A DNA stretch of 64,000 bases from Cricetomys ansorgei (taxonomy: Eukaryota; Chordata; Mammalia; Rodentia; Nesomyidae): assembly GCA_026225945.1 (NCBI GenBank), contig JAMJFZ010001797.1:1903501-1967500 (forward strand), read 5' to 3'. A model generated the notes under the pieces. It saw only the letters and a program-made list of their open reading frames with translations. It was not told the origin of the DNA and did not search any database. The position numbers and the translations under genes were made by a program. Positions 10,885-21,092 of this stretch are shown here, one piece after another. Within the stretch, counting starts at the first letter, position 1, and every line of letters starts with the position of its first letter.

Positions 10885-11195
10885 TACTAAGATTTTCTTT
10901 AAATTACTTTTTATTAGTTCTTTGACTCATAAAAGTTTAGATCATATTCACTCTTCGGCTCTTTCCAGACCCACGCCATCTTTCCTCTCTCACCCAATTT
11001 AATGTTCTTTTCTTTTTTCTAACGTGATACTTTTATTACTTGAGTCTCACACAATGTACCCCATATCTTCTTCCCATTCCTCCCAGGTCCACCCTCCCAC
11101 CTTTGTGCCCTCAAAAAAAAAACCCAACCAACCTACCAAACAAACAAACAAAAATCCTACAAGATAGAAAAGGAAAAGGAAAATCAAGTCAAGTG
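10885..11195 (-). mobile_element. rodent L1 3' end(s), truncated
   Basis: The plus strand shows TTTTTATTAGTTCTTTGACT, GATCATATTCACTCTTCGGC and CCAGACCCACGCCATC, and then a second similar start near 11,020 with CACACAATGTACCCCATATC and CCTCCCAGGTCCACCCTCCC. These are reverse complements of rodent L1 3' UTR ends. Two start-like segments suggest two truncated copies or an internal repeat. The sequence appears to resume after an insertion at about 12,030. Confidence 0.75.
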
Positions 11196-11199
11196 TGTG

Positions 11200-12010
11200 T
11201 GGCTGGAACATGGGTCGCTGGCATGATCGTGGTTCTTGGTGGTAGCTAGCAGGCAACTGGATCATGAACATCCACCTGGCCCATGTTAGCCTGAGATCAA
11301 GCGTGACGATCTTCAGCCAGAGGCTGGGCCTCACGGCCCAAGCACACAGGGACCTGGCCATCACAAAGGCACCTGGATGAAGCAGGACACTTGGAAAAAG
11401 TTTGTGCTACTTTGGTTTCTTTAAAAATGCAGAATGGCGTTTGGATTAGGTTCGCGTTCCCACCCCAGCTGTGGGAGAGTTGCTCATGAGCTGGATTTGG
11501 AATGCTTGATGCAGGTGGCTATGATTTGGTTAGGTGCAGTCGTTCTGGCACCTGTAGCTTGTTTTTAGGATTATGTGCCAAATGGGTTTATGGGAACTTT
11601 TGGCTTAGGGTATAAAAGGTCTGAAGCCCCCAGAGTCGGGGTGGGTTCCGGTTGCTGGTTCGTTGGTGGAGCTTTTGCCATTAGTGTGTTAATTGAACAA
11701 AGATTGGAGGGACTGAGTTTACAGACCGTGAGCTGAGACGCTCTGACTCCCTGTCAGCGAGTCCTCTCCAAGCTTAGGGCAGCCTAAAAGAGGCTGTGAA
11801 GATTTCTACCTTTCTCTCATTCTAGATCAAGGCCACTTGCAAATTTGGTGAAGATTTCTATCCTTCCTTTCTCTTTCCCTAAATTGTGGGAAAAAGATTG
11901 TAGCTTACTGCTACCCCCGGAGTTCACGCACAGGCACCAGGACATGCCACAGGCACCTGGACATCACACAAGCACCTGATGATCATGCAGGCACTCAGTG
12001 TCCTCTCCTT
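11200..12010 (+). mobile_element. candidate solo LTR inserted into L1 3' UTR
   Basis: This segment separates two parts of one rodent L1 3' UTR. It has a TATA-box-like TATAAAAGG at 11610 and, about 80 bases downstream, ATTGAACAAAG, which resembles a decayed AATAAA polyadenylation signal. That spacing fits the U3-R-U5 order of an LTR. Both edges contain similar GGCACCTGG...CATCACA segments, so the exact ends and target duplication cannot be fixed by eye. No coding sequence is present. The family is not recognised; an ERVK-type or other rodent ERV LTR is likely. Confidence 0.5.
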
Positions 12011-12029
12011 TAAAGAAAAAGAAAAAGCA

Positions 12030-12600
12030 AACCCAAAATACACAAGATCAGTTTTTGCCGTCCAAATATTATTGGATGTATGGACTTCCACTTAGGGTGT
12101 GATCAACTTACCAGGGGCTACACTCTAAGAGAAATCTGTCTCTCCTCCTCCAGACTGTTAACAATGACCACTAACTTCTGTGGGTGGCTAGGGGTAGTAT
12201 TCCATGCCTGGCGCCTCACCATGCCGAGCTTTGGTTTTGGGTTTGCACAGGTCTTTAGGTTGCTATTGCAGTCACTATGGAGTCATATGTGCAGCTGGTC
12301 TGATGTGTCCAGAAGACACTCTTTCTCTGTAGTCATACACTGCCTCTGGCTCATACACGCTTTCTGCCCCCTCTTCTACAAAGATCCCGAGCCTTGGGAG
12401 GAGGTGCTACCGTGCAGATGTTCCCTTTTGGGCTGAGCATTCTGTGGGCTCTTATTCTCTGCACCTTAGCCAGTTGTGGGTCTCTGTGTTAGTCACCATC
12501 TACTGCAAACAGAAGCTTCTCAGATGAGGGTTGAGAGACGCAATATCTACGGGTGAAACCATTAGTCGCTAGGAATCAGTTTAATATGTTGTCTACTTTA
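12030..12600 (-). mobile_element. rodent L1 3' UTR, continuation of 10,885-11,195
   Basis: The plus strand contains CAAGATCAGTTTTTGCCGTC, CAAATATTATTGGATGTATG, ATCAACTTACCAGGGGCTAC, GTTGTGGGTCTCTGTGTTAG, and ACAGAAGCTTCTCAGATGAG with GGTTGAGAGACGCA. This is the reverse complement of the rodent L1 3' UTR. It lies where the sequence of the first L1 segment would continue if the LTR-like insertion were removed. Confidence 0.8.
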
Positions 12601-12617
12601 TGAGGTATTTAAAAAAC

Positions 12618-12992
12618 AACTATTGTCTTAGTCAATGTTCTGTTGCTGTGAAGAGACATGACCAACGGCAGCTCTTGTAAGAGACGGAATTTAATTGAGG
12701 CTTGCATACAGTTTCAGGGAATTTAGTTCGTTATCATCATGGTGTGGACCATGGCGGCATGCAGGCAGGTGCTGGAGCAGTAGCTGAGAGAGCTACATCA
12801 GGATTGCAGGCAGCAGGTATCTGGGCCTGACATGGGCTTTTGAAACCTCGAAGCCCACGCCCAGGGACACACTTCCTCCAACAAGACCACGCCTCCTAAT
12901 CCTTCTCAAATAGTGCCACTCCCTGGTGACTAAGCATTCAGATATATGGGTCCACAGGGGTCATTCTTATTCACACCGCTTCAGCCATTAAA
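12618..12992 (-). mobile_element. MT-type MaLR solo LTR
   Basis: The plus strand reads TCTTAGTCAATGTTCTGTTG, CTGTGAAGAGACATGACCAA, TTTAATTGAGGCTTGCATAC, ATCATCATGGTGTGGACCAT, CTTCCTCCAACAAGACCACG and CACACCGCTTCA. This is the reverse complement of an MT-type LTR. The copies at about 54.5 kb (same orientation) and 56.8 kb (opposite) align with it over the same blocks. Confidence 0.8.
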
Positions 12993-14039
12993 TCTATCTC
13001 CCCGCCCCCCGCACCCCCCCCCCCCCGGCTCCACTTTTTTTTGTTTTTACGTTACTGAAATTGTCACGTAAGCTGTCATCTTTATCCCCTGACTGTGGCG
13101 GTAAGGGCATGAGTTTTTAACGCCCCACCAGCCTTCTGGGACAAACCCTTTGGCTATGACTTACTGTTCCTTTTATTCTTCCGTCCACCATTTCACAGCA
13201 TCACCAGATTTCTCTTTATTCGGGGTTTCTGCCGTCACGCTCGTGAAGGTTGCCGTTTAATTTTTCCTGTTTTGATATTAGAGAAATTCTGGCTCCTTAA
13301 ATGAATCTGGCAAATATTACGTCTGTAACATTAGCTGTTTAGTATTTTCTTCTCAAATGCTGGGTAGAAACCACTGGTGAGGTGCCCTGTGCCCGGGACG
13401 TTCTAAGCGAAATCTAAATCCTACAGTCCTCTGCCTGAAGGCATGATCTGTAGTGCTTGTTTGTTTGTTTGTTTGCTTTCCCCCCATGGGAGAGAACTTG
13501 TATTGTGCTGTTGTTGGGTGTAGCGTTTTGCAAGCCTTGATGAGACTAACGCTGGCAGTAAAGTTTTATTAACCTTTTGGCTTATCTGCTAGAACTCAGC
13601 TTATTGAAACAGGCTAGCATTCCCAGCTACGCCTATGAGTTAGTTCTTCTGTGCTATGTTAATTTTTTGTCTTTTAATGGGCATTAGATAATTGCTTGGC
13701 AGTGTACCCGTTCTTCCAGTGATGCTATGTTAATTTTTACTTTATAGATTTTGGATCCATATCAGGTCGCATCCAAAATTAGGGCAAGTGTGTCTTCCAA
13801 CTCAGTTTCCCCTTTTATGTATGCAAAGTATTCCTTTTTAAAAAAAAAAAAAATTGCCCAAAACTTACTTTGTATCGACATAGCATGCAGGCTTTGTTTC
13901 CTTGGTTCCGTGTGTGCAGAATGCTGCCCCACCCTTTACAGGGGGTTCTTATGCTTCACCCCTGCTTCATGGAAGCAATGCTACTTCAGGAGTTCAGCTT
14001 TAATCCTGTGTAACGCCTATTTTTAATCTATATTTTGCT
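12993..14039. other. unique sequence with a C tract, no gene seen
   Basis: A C-rich tract lies at 13001-13026 and an A tract at about 13,840. A 15-base segment GCTATGTTAATTTTT occurs twice, about 71 bases apart, near 13,655 and 13,725. No exon or RNA gene recognised. Confidence 0.45.
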
Positions 14040-14222
14040 TGGTTGTCTTTTGAATTTGATGAAGACGATGCATGTATGCACGTGATGCATGTGCGGGAGA
14101 ACATGCGTGTCACACGTGTGGAGAACAATCTGCGGAGTTGGTTCTCTGCTCCCTTTATTATGCGGGCTGCGGGTAGCGAACTCAGCGAGCACCTTCGCCT
14201 GCCGAGCCATCTTGCCAGCCCA
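14040..14222 (-). repeat. tRNA-derived SINE (B3-like)
   Basis: The plus strand ends GCGAACTCAGCGAGCACCTT, CGCCTGCCGAGCCATCTTGC, CAGCCC, which is the reverse complement of the SINE head, preceded by GAGTTGGTTCTCTGCTCCCT and CACACGTGTGGAGAACAATC. Diverged. Confidence 0.7.
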
Positions 14223-14590
14223 GTTTCTGTTGTCCAGTGAACATTTTTAGTTGAGTTGCGTTTAATTACTGATATTGCTCAGTTTGGGTCTCATTTCGGT
14301 TTGTCACATTCAGTCTTTGTTGTGTCTCTTGTGTTGGTGAAGCACATTGCTATTCTCCGGTGCTCCTCGCCTCATCTTTCTTTCGCTTCGCTCTCCATGA
14401 TAACTCTAGCAGTTCCAGCATGCACCACTCACTGGTTCCTGTTTCACAAATGAGCGCTTCACCAGAGTGCTCTCCCTGGCCAGAGTAGGACTCTCCTGAC
14501 TGAGCAACTCCGTTTTCCACCTTCCACTCTTGGTGCTTTACTTGCCACACATTTGATCCCTATGCACTTTAACTGCCCTGTTGTTATCAC
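14223..14590. other. unique sequence, no gene seen
   Basis: Overlapping plus and minus frames of 62-66 codons only. Nothing recognised. Confidence 0.4.
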
Positions 14591-14712
14591 GGTTGGTAGG
14601 TCACTCTGGAGACTGAGGCAGGAGGATCTCGAGGTTCAAGGTCATCCTGGATTACATAGTGATTGCCAGGCTGGTCTGAGCAACATAGTAAGACCCCATC
14701 TGCTCTCAAAAT
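14591..14712 (+). repeat. B1-related SINE, old form
   Basis: CACTCTGGAGACTGAGGCAG, GAGGATCTCGAGGTTCAAGG, TCATCCTGGATTACATAGTG, then GGTCTGAGCAACATAGTAAG and ACCCCATCT follow the B1/7SL order with old B1-like wording. No A-tail of note. Confidence 0.7.
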
Positions 14713-14765
14713 TGCATTTGCATTTGGTGGTTAATCACTGACACCAAATCACAGAAGTTCATATG

Positions 14766-15066
14766 AGGCTGGGGGGGTGGGGTATGTGGCACAATGGATA
14801 CAGTGCCTGCTTTGCAAACACAAGGACATGAGTTCAATCCCTAGCACCCATGTAAAAGCTGGATGGCTCATATCTGTGATCCCAATGCCTGGAAGGGCAG
14901 AGACAGACGGATCCCAGGGGGCTCACTGTTTAGTCAATTCAGTTAAAAAAAAACAAGGTGGGGAAGAGTGACAGAGGAAAAGACACCTGCTGTCAACTTC
15001 CGGCCTCCAAAGGCAGTTGTGTGAGCTCCCCTATCCACACACGCAGGCACGCACGCACAGGTGTGC
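14766..15066 (+). repeat. B4 SINE
   Basis: A tRNA-like head (GTGGCACAATGGATACAGTG, then AGTTCAATCCCTAGCACCCA) is followed by a B1-like part (AAAAGCTGGATGGCTCATAT, CAATGCCTGGAAGGGCAGAG, CGGATCCCAGGGGGCTCACT) and a CTTCCGGCCTCC...CACACACGCAGGCACGCACG tail. Essentially full length. Confidence 0.85.
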
Positions 15067-15084
15067 AAGGCACACGTTCACCGA

Positions 15085-15665
15085 AGGACACCAAATCCTG
15101 GTGAGGACAGGGTGAAAATGGAGGCTTTGTGAACTCTTGGTAGGAATGTATGAGTCATTACGATCAGTTTTGTACGGGCCTCGGACAAGTTAAAAGGGTG
15201 ACACCGTGACCCACTGCCGAATACAGAAACGATGGAAGTAAACCAGTCCGACGAAGACAGAGCTGCACCCTCAGATTCACTGCCGCGCCAGTTACAACAC
15301 CAGGAGACGGGGACACCTCGAGTGTCTGTCTGCTGGCGGACATGTGAGGGATGCACGGCGCCTGTGCAGAGGAGACTGTACCGGTTAATCTAAAACGGTA
15401 AAAAGCATGTGATTCTGACTTGTACTGGAGCACGCAGCATTATGTTGCACAAACTGGACAAGAGATAGACGCTGCCTGGTCTCCGGCGTAGAGCTGAGAA
15501 GAGCGGGGGCGTTCACCGGAGGACGGGTTTTACAGGGTGAGGGAGGGGTGAGGTGACGTTCTCGGCGGGACGTTAAATCACCACTCCTAACGAGAGTAAC
15601 TGGTGTTCTGTGGCCAAGTGGGTTGATGATAGATAATAATAAATGTGTATATTCGTAGGAACCCG
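15085..15665 (+). repeat. old L1 remnant, ORF2 3' region and 3' UTR
   Basis: Segments resembling the mammalian L1 ORF2 end appear in order: TTGGTAGGAATGTATGAGTC, then TGCACCCTCAGATTCACTGC, then CTCGAGTGTCTGTCTGCTGG, then GCATTATGTTGCACAAACTG, followed by a GATGATAGATAATAATAAAT 3' end. Many substitutions and no open frame. It lies between two B4 copies of the same orientation. Confidence 0.6.
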
Positions 15666-15769
15666 GGCCTTCTTTGGATGTATTGGGCACAGAGAAACGT
15701 ATGAGGAGATGTGTGTTGGCTTTTATGAAGACTGCACACGACGATGTACATATTCCGAAACGCCGTGTA

Positions 15770-16062
15770 CCAGGGCTGCGGAGACGGCTCCATCAGCAAA
15801 GCGCTGTCCGCACGAGCCCGCGGAGCCGGATTTGATCCTCCCTCCACACCCAGAGCAGCTGTGTACCCCGGTGTGTACAGAGGCGGGGGGCAGGAAGACC
15901 ATGTGGGGTGCTGGCTAGCCAGTCTAGCAGGAGCAATTTGCGCCAGGTTCAGTGAGACCCTGAGGTGGAGGGTGACGGACGAAGGCACCCGACACGAATG
16001 TCTGGCCTCCACAGTGCGTGTGCACACACACAAACGTGTACACACACCCAACCACACGTTAC
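15770..16062 (+). repeat. B4 SINE, diverged
   Basis: GGCTGCGGAGACGGCTCCAT resembles the head, followed by GGATTTGATCCTCCCTCCAC at the B box, then GCTAGCCAGTCTAGCAGGAG and GTTCAGTGAGACCCTGAGGT from the B1-like part, and TCTGGCCTCCACAGTGCGTG with an ACACACAC tail. Confidence 0.8.
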
Positions 16063-16095
16063 GGCAGAATACTTTTGAGTTAATAATAAAAAGAA

Positions 16096-16326
16096 GGGGC
16101 TGGAGAAATGGCTCAGCAGTTAAGAGTGCTTGTTCTTGCAGAGGACCCAGGTTCTGTTCCCAGCACCTACATGGTAGCTCACAACCATCTATAACTCCAG
16201 TTACAGGGGTCTGACACCCCCGTCTGGCCTCCTTGGGCATTGGGCATGCATGGGGTAAACATACTTGCAAGCAAGCACACACAAATCTTTAAAAAAAAAA
16301 AAGATATTTCTTAAAAAAAAAAAAGA
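16096..16326 (+). repeat. B2-type SINE
   Basis: GGGGCTGGAGAAATGGCTCA, AGCAGTTAAGAGTGCTTGTT, GAGGACCCAGGTTCTGTTCC, CAGCACCTACATGGTAGCTC, ACAACCATCTATAACTCCAG and an A-rich tail. The 22-base tail block CTTAAAAAAAAAAAAGATAT is tandemly duplicated at about 16,290-16,330. A 231-codon minus-strand frame spanning this SINE and the preceding B4 is not a gene. Confidence 0.92.
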
Positions 16327-16330
16327 TATT

Positions 16331-16795
16331 TAGAATATGCTTACATTGATGGAAAATAGAACCACTCCACTGGTGTGTAAGTTATAGAAATAAAGGATTA
16401 CAAAAACCATCCCCAAACGTACTTGGCTCAGACGGTTTGAGCCTCTTCTAGGCAGCTTGGCTGGTCTCTGCTTTTCCAAGGCAGCTGGCTTTGTTGTCTG
16501 AGAGTGATCCTCAGCAGTCATTACTGACTATATTTTCTTGGGGCTGGGGGAGAGAGGTTAGTGAACCTGGTCCGTCTTAAGGACTCCCTGGAGCTACTTT
16601 GAGTTATGGAATGAGCTTCCCCGAAGGATGAAATGTTCCGATCTCAGAAGAAACAGTTACAAAAAAGTCCTCTCTAATGAAGAGAGCCTTTCCCTGGCTA
16701 GCTTGGACATGCTGGGAAACCTCATTTAGTGAGACACTTAAGGGCCACTTTCAGACCTACAAGACACTGAGGCTCACAAACGGACATCTCAAGGA
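16331..16795. other. unique sequence, no gene seen
   Basis: Nothing recognised. Confidence 0.4.
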
Positions 16796-16988
16796 GCTGA
16801 AGGCTGCCCTTAGCCATGTGGGAATGCAAACAGGTCCTTTTCCACTTGAGCCTTGTGAGGCCGGCCATTACTCCTGGTCATCAGCCTGACTACAGCTCTG
16901 TGAGAGGTCCTGCTGTAGACAGAGGACCTGGCTAAGCTGCCCTTTGACTCTTCATCTACAGAAGCTGTCAGATCAGAATGGATCTGTG
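16796..16988 (+). repeat. ancient LTR fragment, MLT/MaLR-like
   Basis: TTTTCCACTTGAGCCTTGTG, then AGCCTGACTACAGCTCTGTG with AGAGGTCCTG, then GGCTAAGCTGCCCTTTGACT and ATCTACAGAAGCTGTCAGAT resemble the 3' portion of old mammalian LTRs. The downstream end is decayed. Confidence 0.4.
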
Positions 16989-18168
16989 ACAATCCACGAT
17001 ACAGTATTATAGCCAGATGTCTCCTGCCAATGGGAGATGAGTTTGATCCATCAACAATGTACCCAGAGACTCTCATCACCGTATTTTAAGTGAGACCATT
17101 TCAGGGGCTAATGTGCAGACCGGAAGCACTTGGTATCATGTGTATCACGGGGTCACAAAGTAAAACCACAACCAGAACAATGGCTAAAAGAAAAAGGTGG
17201 GCCGTTCAGGGTGCTGACAAGGGTGTGAAGCAACTACTGGATTTTCACCACGCGTCGCTTAGCGAGTTAAAGGAAGAGCCTCTTTGGAAAACCATTTCTC
17301 ACATTCTGCTAAAGCAAAACAAACACCTATACCAGCATTCTGGAGACGGGCTGGATTTCGTAGGCAAAACCACTCTTGTAAGTAAACCTTTATCGCACAG
17401 GTACACCCCCGTAGTCTGTGCGTTGCTTGTAGTCACAACGGAGTGCTTGGCTCTCAAAGCCTCAAGACTTTGCTCTTGGGTCTTTTACAGAAGGTTTCCT
17501 GAGCGTAGGCGTTCACTACATCCTGCAGCCCCAGAGGCTTTGTAAAGACAACTCCAGCTGGAGATAACCCCAAGTTCACTCCAGGAAGAAAAAAAAAAAG
17601 GATGCTCTGTGCTGCAGCCCGGAAAAAGGAGCAAAAGGTGTCTGGACATCAGGCGCGAATAACTCTCGCTGCTGTGATCCAGCAAGAGAAGGCAAGACTC
17701 AGAAGAGATCACAATCTGGCTCCATTTACATGGAGTTTAGGAGTAGGTGAAAGCAGTCCATACAAGTTGCAATAATGAACAACAAATCATGTGTACAGAG
17801 CATCCCCGCCCCAAAAGACACACCGTAGGTTCTGGGATCGAGTGTTTGATGTCTTAGCTAATGTGTGTATCTCCAAATGAGAAATGAAATCCCATGGTTT
17901 CTGTATGTGGCAATATCATAAAGTCTTTCCTTTAGAAAATACGTGCTTTGGAGAATATTAAAGACTACATGTCTAGCAAATCAAACAAAGAATTCAATAG
18001 GTCGCGGGTAACCCACTGACTGATCGTGGGATCAGTGTGATTCTGTAGGCTGACTACAGAGAAGTTTGTGAGATGAGACTCATGTATGGCTTTGGAAGGT
18101 TGCAAGAATTGAACAAAGACATCCTTGGGCCCCTCAGATCCCTCGTCACCACTGAGCGTTCCGGGAAT
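16989..18168. other. unique sequence with unrecognised open frames
   Basis: A 151-codon plus-strand frame (17090-17545) overlaps minus-strand frames of 89 and 75 codons that start or end near it. None shows a domain, and there is no convincing promoter or splice context. I do not call a gene. Confidence 0.4.
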
Positions 18169-18539
18169 GCTGGCGGTCAAATGTGTCCCCCAAATTTTAT
18201 GTGTTGGAAGCTGAATCCCCAGTGCAGTTTGTCAGGGTGAGGGATCCAATGGGGGGGGGTGGCTGTGCACCCCAGGATGGACGAATGCCTGCCATCATCA
18301 CGGGAGTGGGCTCCTTATTCTGATTCTGGAAGTTTCTACCCGTACAAAAGATGAGCCCAGTCCCCACCCTCTCGCCTTTTAGCTATGGGATGCTGCACAT
18401 AGGAAATGCCCTTGTCAGACACCGGCACCTTGATCGTGGGCCTTCAAGCCTCCGGAACTCTGAGAAATACATTGCTGTTCTTTATAAGTGAACCAGTCTG
18501 TGGTATTCCATTATAGCAACACAGAATAGACCAGGACAG
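18169..18539 (+). mobile_element. MLT1-type MaLR LTR
   Basis: The order matches MLT1: AATGTGTCCCCCAAATTTTA, TGTTGGAAGCTGAATCCCCA, GACACCGGCACCTTGATCGT, CAAGCCTCCGGAACTCTGAG, AAATACATTGCTGTTCTTTA, TAAGTGAACCAGTCTGTGGT, ATTCCATTATAGCAACACAG and AATAGACCAGGACA at the end. This class predates the rodent radiation. Confidence 0.85.
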
Positions 18540-21029
18540 GAGAGTTCTTCCCCCAGACAGAGAGGCTGGCTTTACATTCCAAGTGCGTAACATTTGGGAG
18601 GCTCCAGCCACCAGCATGCCTGACAGAGCACTCACCCAGACCGCAGCTCCATGGCGTCTTACCAACTGACCGGCTGGTGTCTCCCTTCCCTCTTCTGGGC
18701 CAGGAGCCTATCTAAGAGAATGTGCTGTATTTAACAGTCATGTCCTCATCAGCCTCCCTTCACCTGCCTGCTCCTGTCCTCATATCTCAAGACGAGCTTA
18801 GAGAATGCAGGTTCTCTAACCTGACCACAGCTCTGGGTTGGTCTTGTGTTTCCCCCCCCCCCCCCCCGACCAGCTCCAGACCACATTTTTTTGGCAGAAA
18901 TAATGCGGAAAGGATGCGGGCGCCCTGCGCACATGTGGGCTTGTGGTGCCTTACGGTCAGCTCCCCCTCCAGCTCCAGCTCCCTCCACATAAAGCTACTG
19001 TTCTGGCCTCACCCCTCTCAGGGTTCTGTGGAGGAAGGGTTCCCCGCTCCCTCCCGTCTGCCCTCTTCACTTTTCATCAGTTGACAAATCCCCCACGGAC
19101 CACTTGCTTCTGTGATGCTCTTATCTCCCCCCCTCAGTGTTCGTCTGTTAGTTATGCGTGACAGTTGATTCTGTTTTAAAGGGGCAGGGCCTTCCCATCG
19201 TACCCACGTTTATCCTCACTAGCACAGAACCCACGGGTCACTACTTCGTTCAGTGGCTTGTCTTTCCGCACTGTGTAGACATCTCAAGACAGGGAGGCCA
19301 TCACAAGCTCAACTTGTTTTGACCTTTTTTTTTTTCTTTTTACAAGGTACAGTTTGTTCATCATTAATAAGTTTCTTTGTCATTCATAACGCATTTCAAA
19401 ATGCACGGGGCGGGCCATTCCCCCTGACGGTCACCATCACACATCTGGTAGATGCCGGGGAAACAGAGGGGTGGGAGGGTTCTAGCCACTTTCAGAAGCT
19501 CCATCCAATATCCAGCCCAACAGTGGTGGGGGGACAGGAGGCATCAATCAGAGAGGAGGTCGAGTCATTAAAGGCTTTTTTTTTTTTTTTGGACTCTTAA
19601 CAGCACATTCCTACCACAGTCAACAAGCTCCAAGTTTGGGGACCTATTTTAAAACCCATCCAGCGAGTGGACCGAACACCACCGATGCTCACAGGCACCT
19701 ACTTCCTAGCTTAGTGAGAACAAATAGAGGCTCCCTCCCAGATTGTAAACCGGGAAGTCAGGTCAGCTGTTCGACAATTTGCCTATCACAAAGCCATTGT
19801 AAGAACTGCTTTGATTCTAAACAAAGAAAACTCCTTGAAATGAAAAACAAGTGGCCCGGGGCTGTTTTGTTTCCAGCCCACGTCTGTGCAGCCTTCGCTT
19901 GTAATTATAGGGAGCGGCGAGGGGGGGTCATACTAAGGTAGGCGTGCGCGTGCGGAGCGCGTGGCAGTGGGTACAGGACACTTGCCGTTATTGCAAGATC
20001 AAATTTAATTTTTGATCTTCTGTTTGCAGCATTACTTTCAGTGAGGCTTGGGCGGGGCTTGCGCAACAGGAGCTCTGGAAGGACGTTCCCAGGAGCGCAC
20101 ACCCACGAGCCTCTGACCTGGACGCCTTGGGGGCGACTGAGTACCAGAGCTTCACTAAACACACCCAGCGGGCCTTTATGTGCAAGTGAAAAGAGTTTCA
20201 CACACACGACAGCCTTCTGTCCAGGAAGTCTCCGGGATGATGGCTGGTTTACCTTTACTAAGTTTACCAGCAGGAGAAGGGTCGTCTCTGAAGTTGGTAT
20301 CTGTCTCAACAAGCAGCGGAGGAGGCTCTCTTAAGAGTTGATGCATTTGGCCAACGGTTCCTGTGTTTGTGTTAAAACGGTCACTTTAGAACCTGTGCAT
20401 GTATGACAAAAGGAAAACACTCTAGCAGCCAGAAGACGAGTAGCTCTGGTTCCCACTTTTCTTTCACATTTCCCCAGTGAGGACAGAGGGAAATAAACCT
20501 GAAAAGCAGACTGCAGGCACTAGCGTGTATAGTTAGGCGAGAGGTCCTAGCGCGTCTCCCGGTATTGGCCTTAAGTGAAGCCCGGGCCGTGCGGCATGGC
20601 GTCCCGAGGCAGCTGGAGAGTGCGTTAGCTGCCTAGTCACACGCTCGCATGGTCTTTAAGAATTGTTCAGATTTTTGCCTTCCTAAATTTGGGGGCAGAT
20701 TTCTTATTTTCTATACCCACCCTCAGAAAAAGAAATGTTTTTCCCAACTCAGCCATGAAACCAGATATGTCTAAGGGACTCTGTGCGATTCTTTGTGGTG
20801 GAGGATGACGTTTAGAAACCAAGTTTGGGTGCTCAGTGGACTTGTCAGGGTGTCCCCAACTCTAGGCTTTTCCGACAGGGTGAGTGTCTGTGTGAATATA
20901 TAGGTATATGCTCATTCTTCCATGTGTACATATCGACATATACACACACATGTACGCCTACAACTTTGTGTTTCGATCTTTGTATATGTTAAGAACGTGA
21001 GCTAGTACCAATGCATCTAATGTCTATTT
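18540..21029. other. unique sequence with homopolymer tracts, no gene seen
   Basis: Contains a C run at 18852-18867, T runs near 19,326 and 19,580, and a CpG-richer patch near 20,520-20,620 that is too small to call a CpG island by eye. Open frames of 60-135 codons overlap on both strands and look random. Confidence 0.4.
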
Positions 21030-21092
21030 TTTTTTAAAGTAATTCTGAGAATTTCATACATGGTACAGTGCATCTAGTTTAAATCAACTTTT
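21030..21092 (-). repeat. short rodent L1 3'-end fragment
   Basis: TAATTCTGAGAATTTCATAC followed by ATGGTACAGTGCATCTAG resembles the reverse complement of the rodent L1 3' UTR end, after a T-rich stretch. Very short, so tentative. Confidence 0.35.

Noticed and set aside
15587..16282. 231-codon minus-strand frame
   Set aside because: It is antisense to a B4 and a B2 SINE and carries no protein family signature.
17090..17545. 151-codon plus-strand frame as a gene
   Set aside because: No recognisable domain, no splice or promoter context, and an overlapping minus-strand frame of similar quality.
20520..20620. CpG island
   Set aside because: Only a short patch of extra CpG, below the usual length and density by eye.
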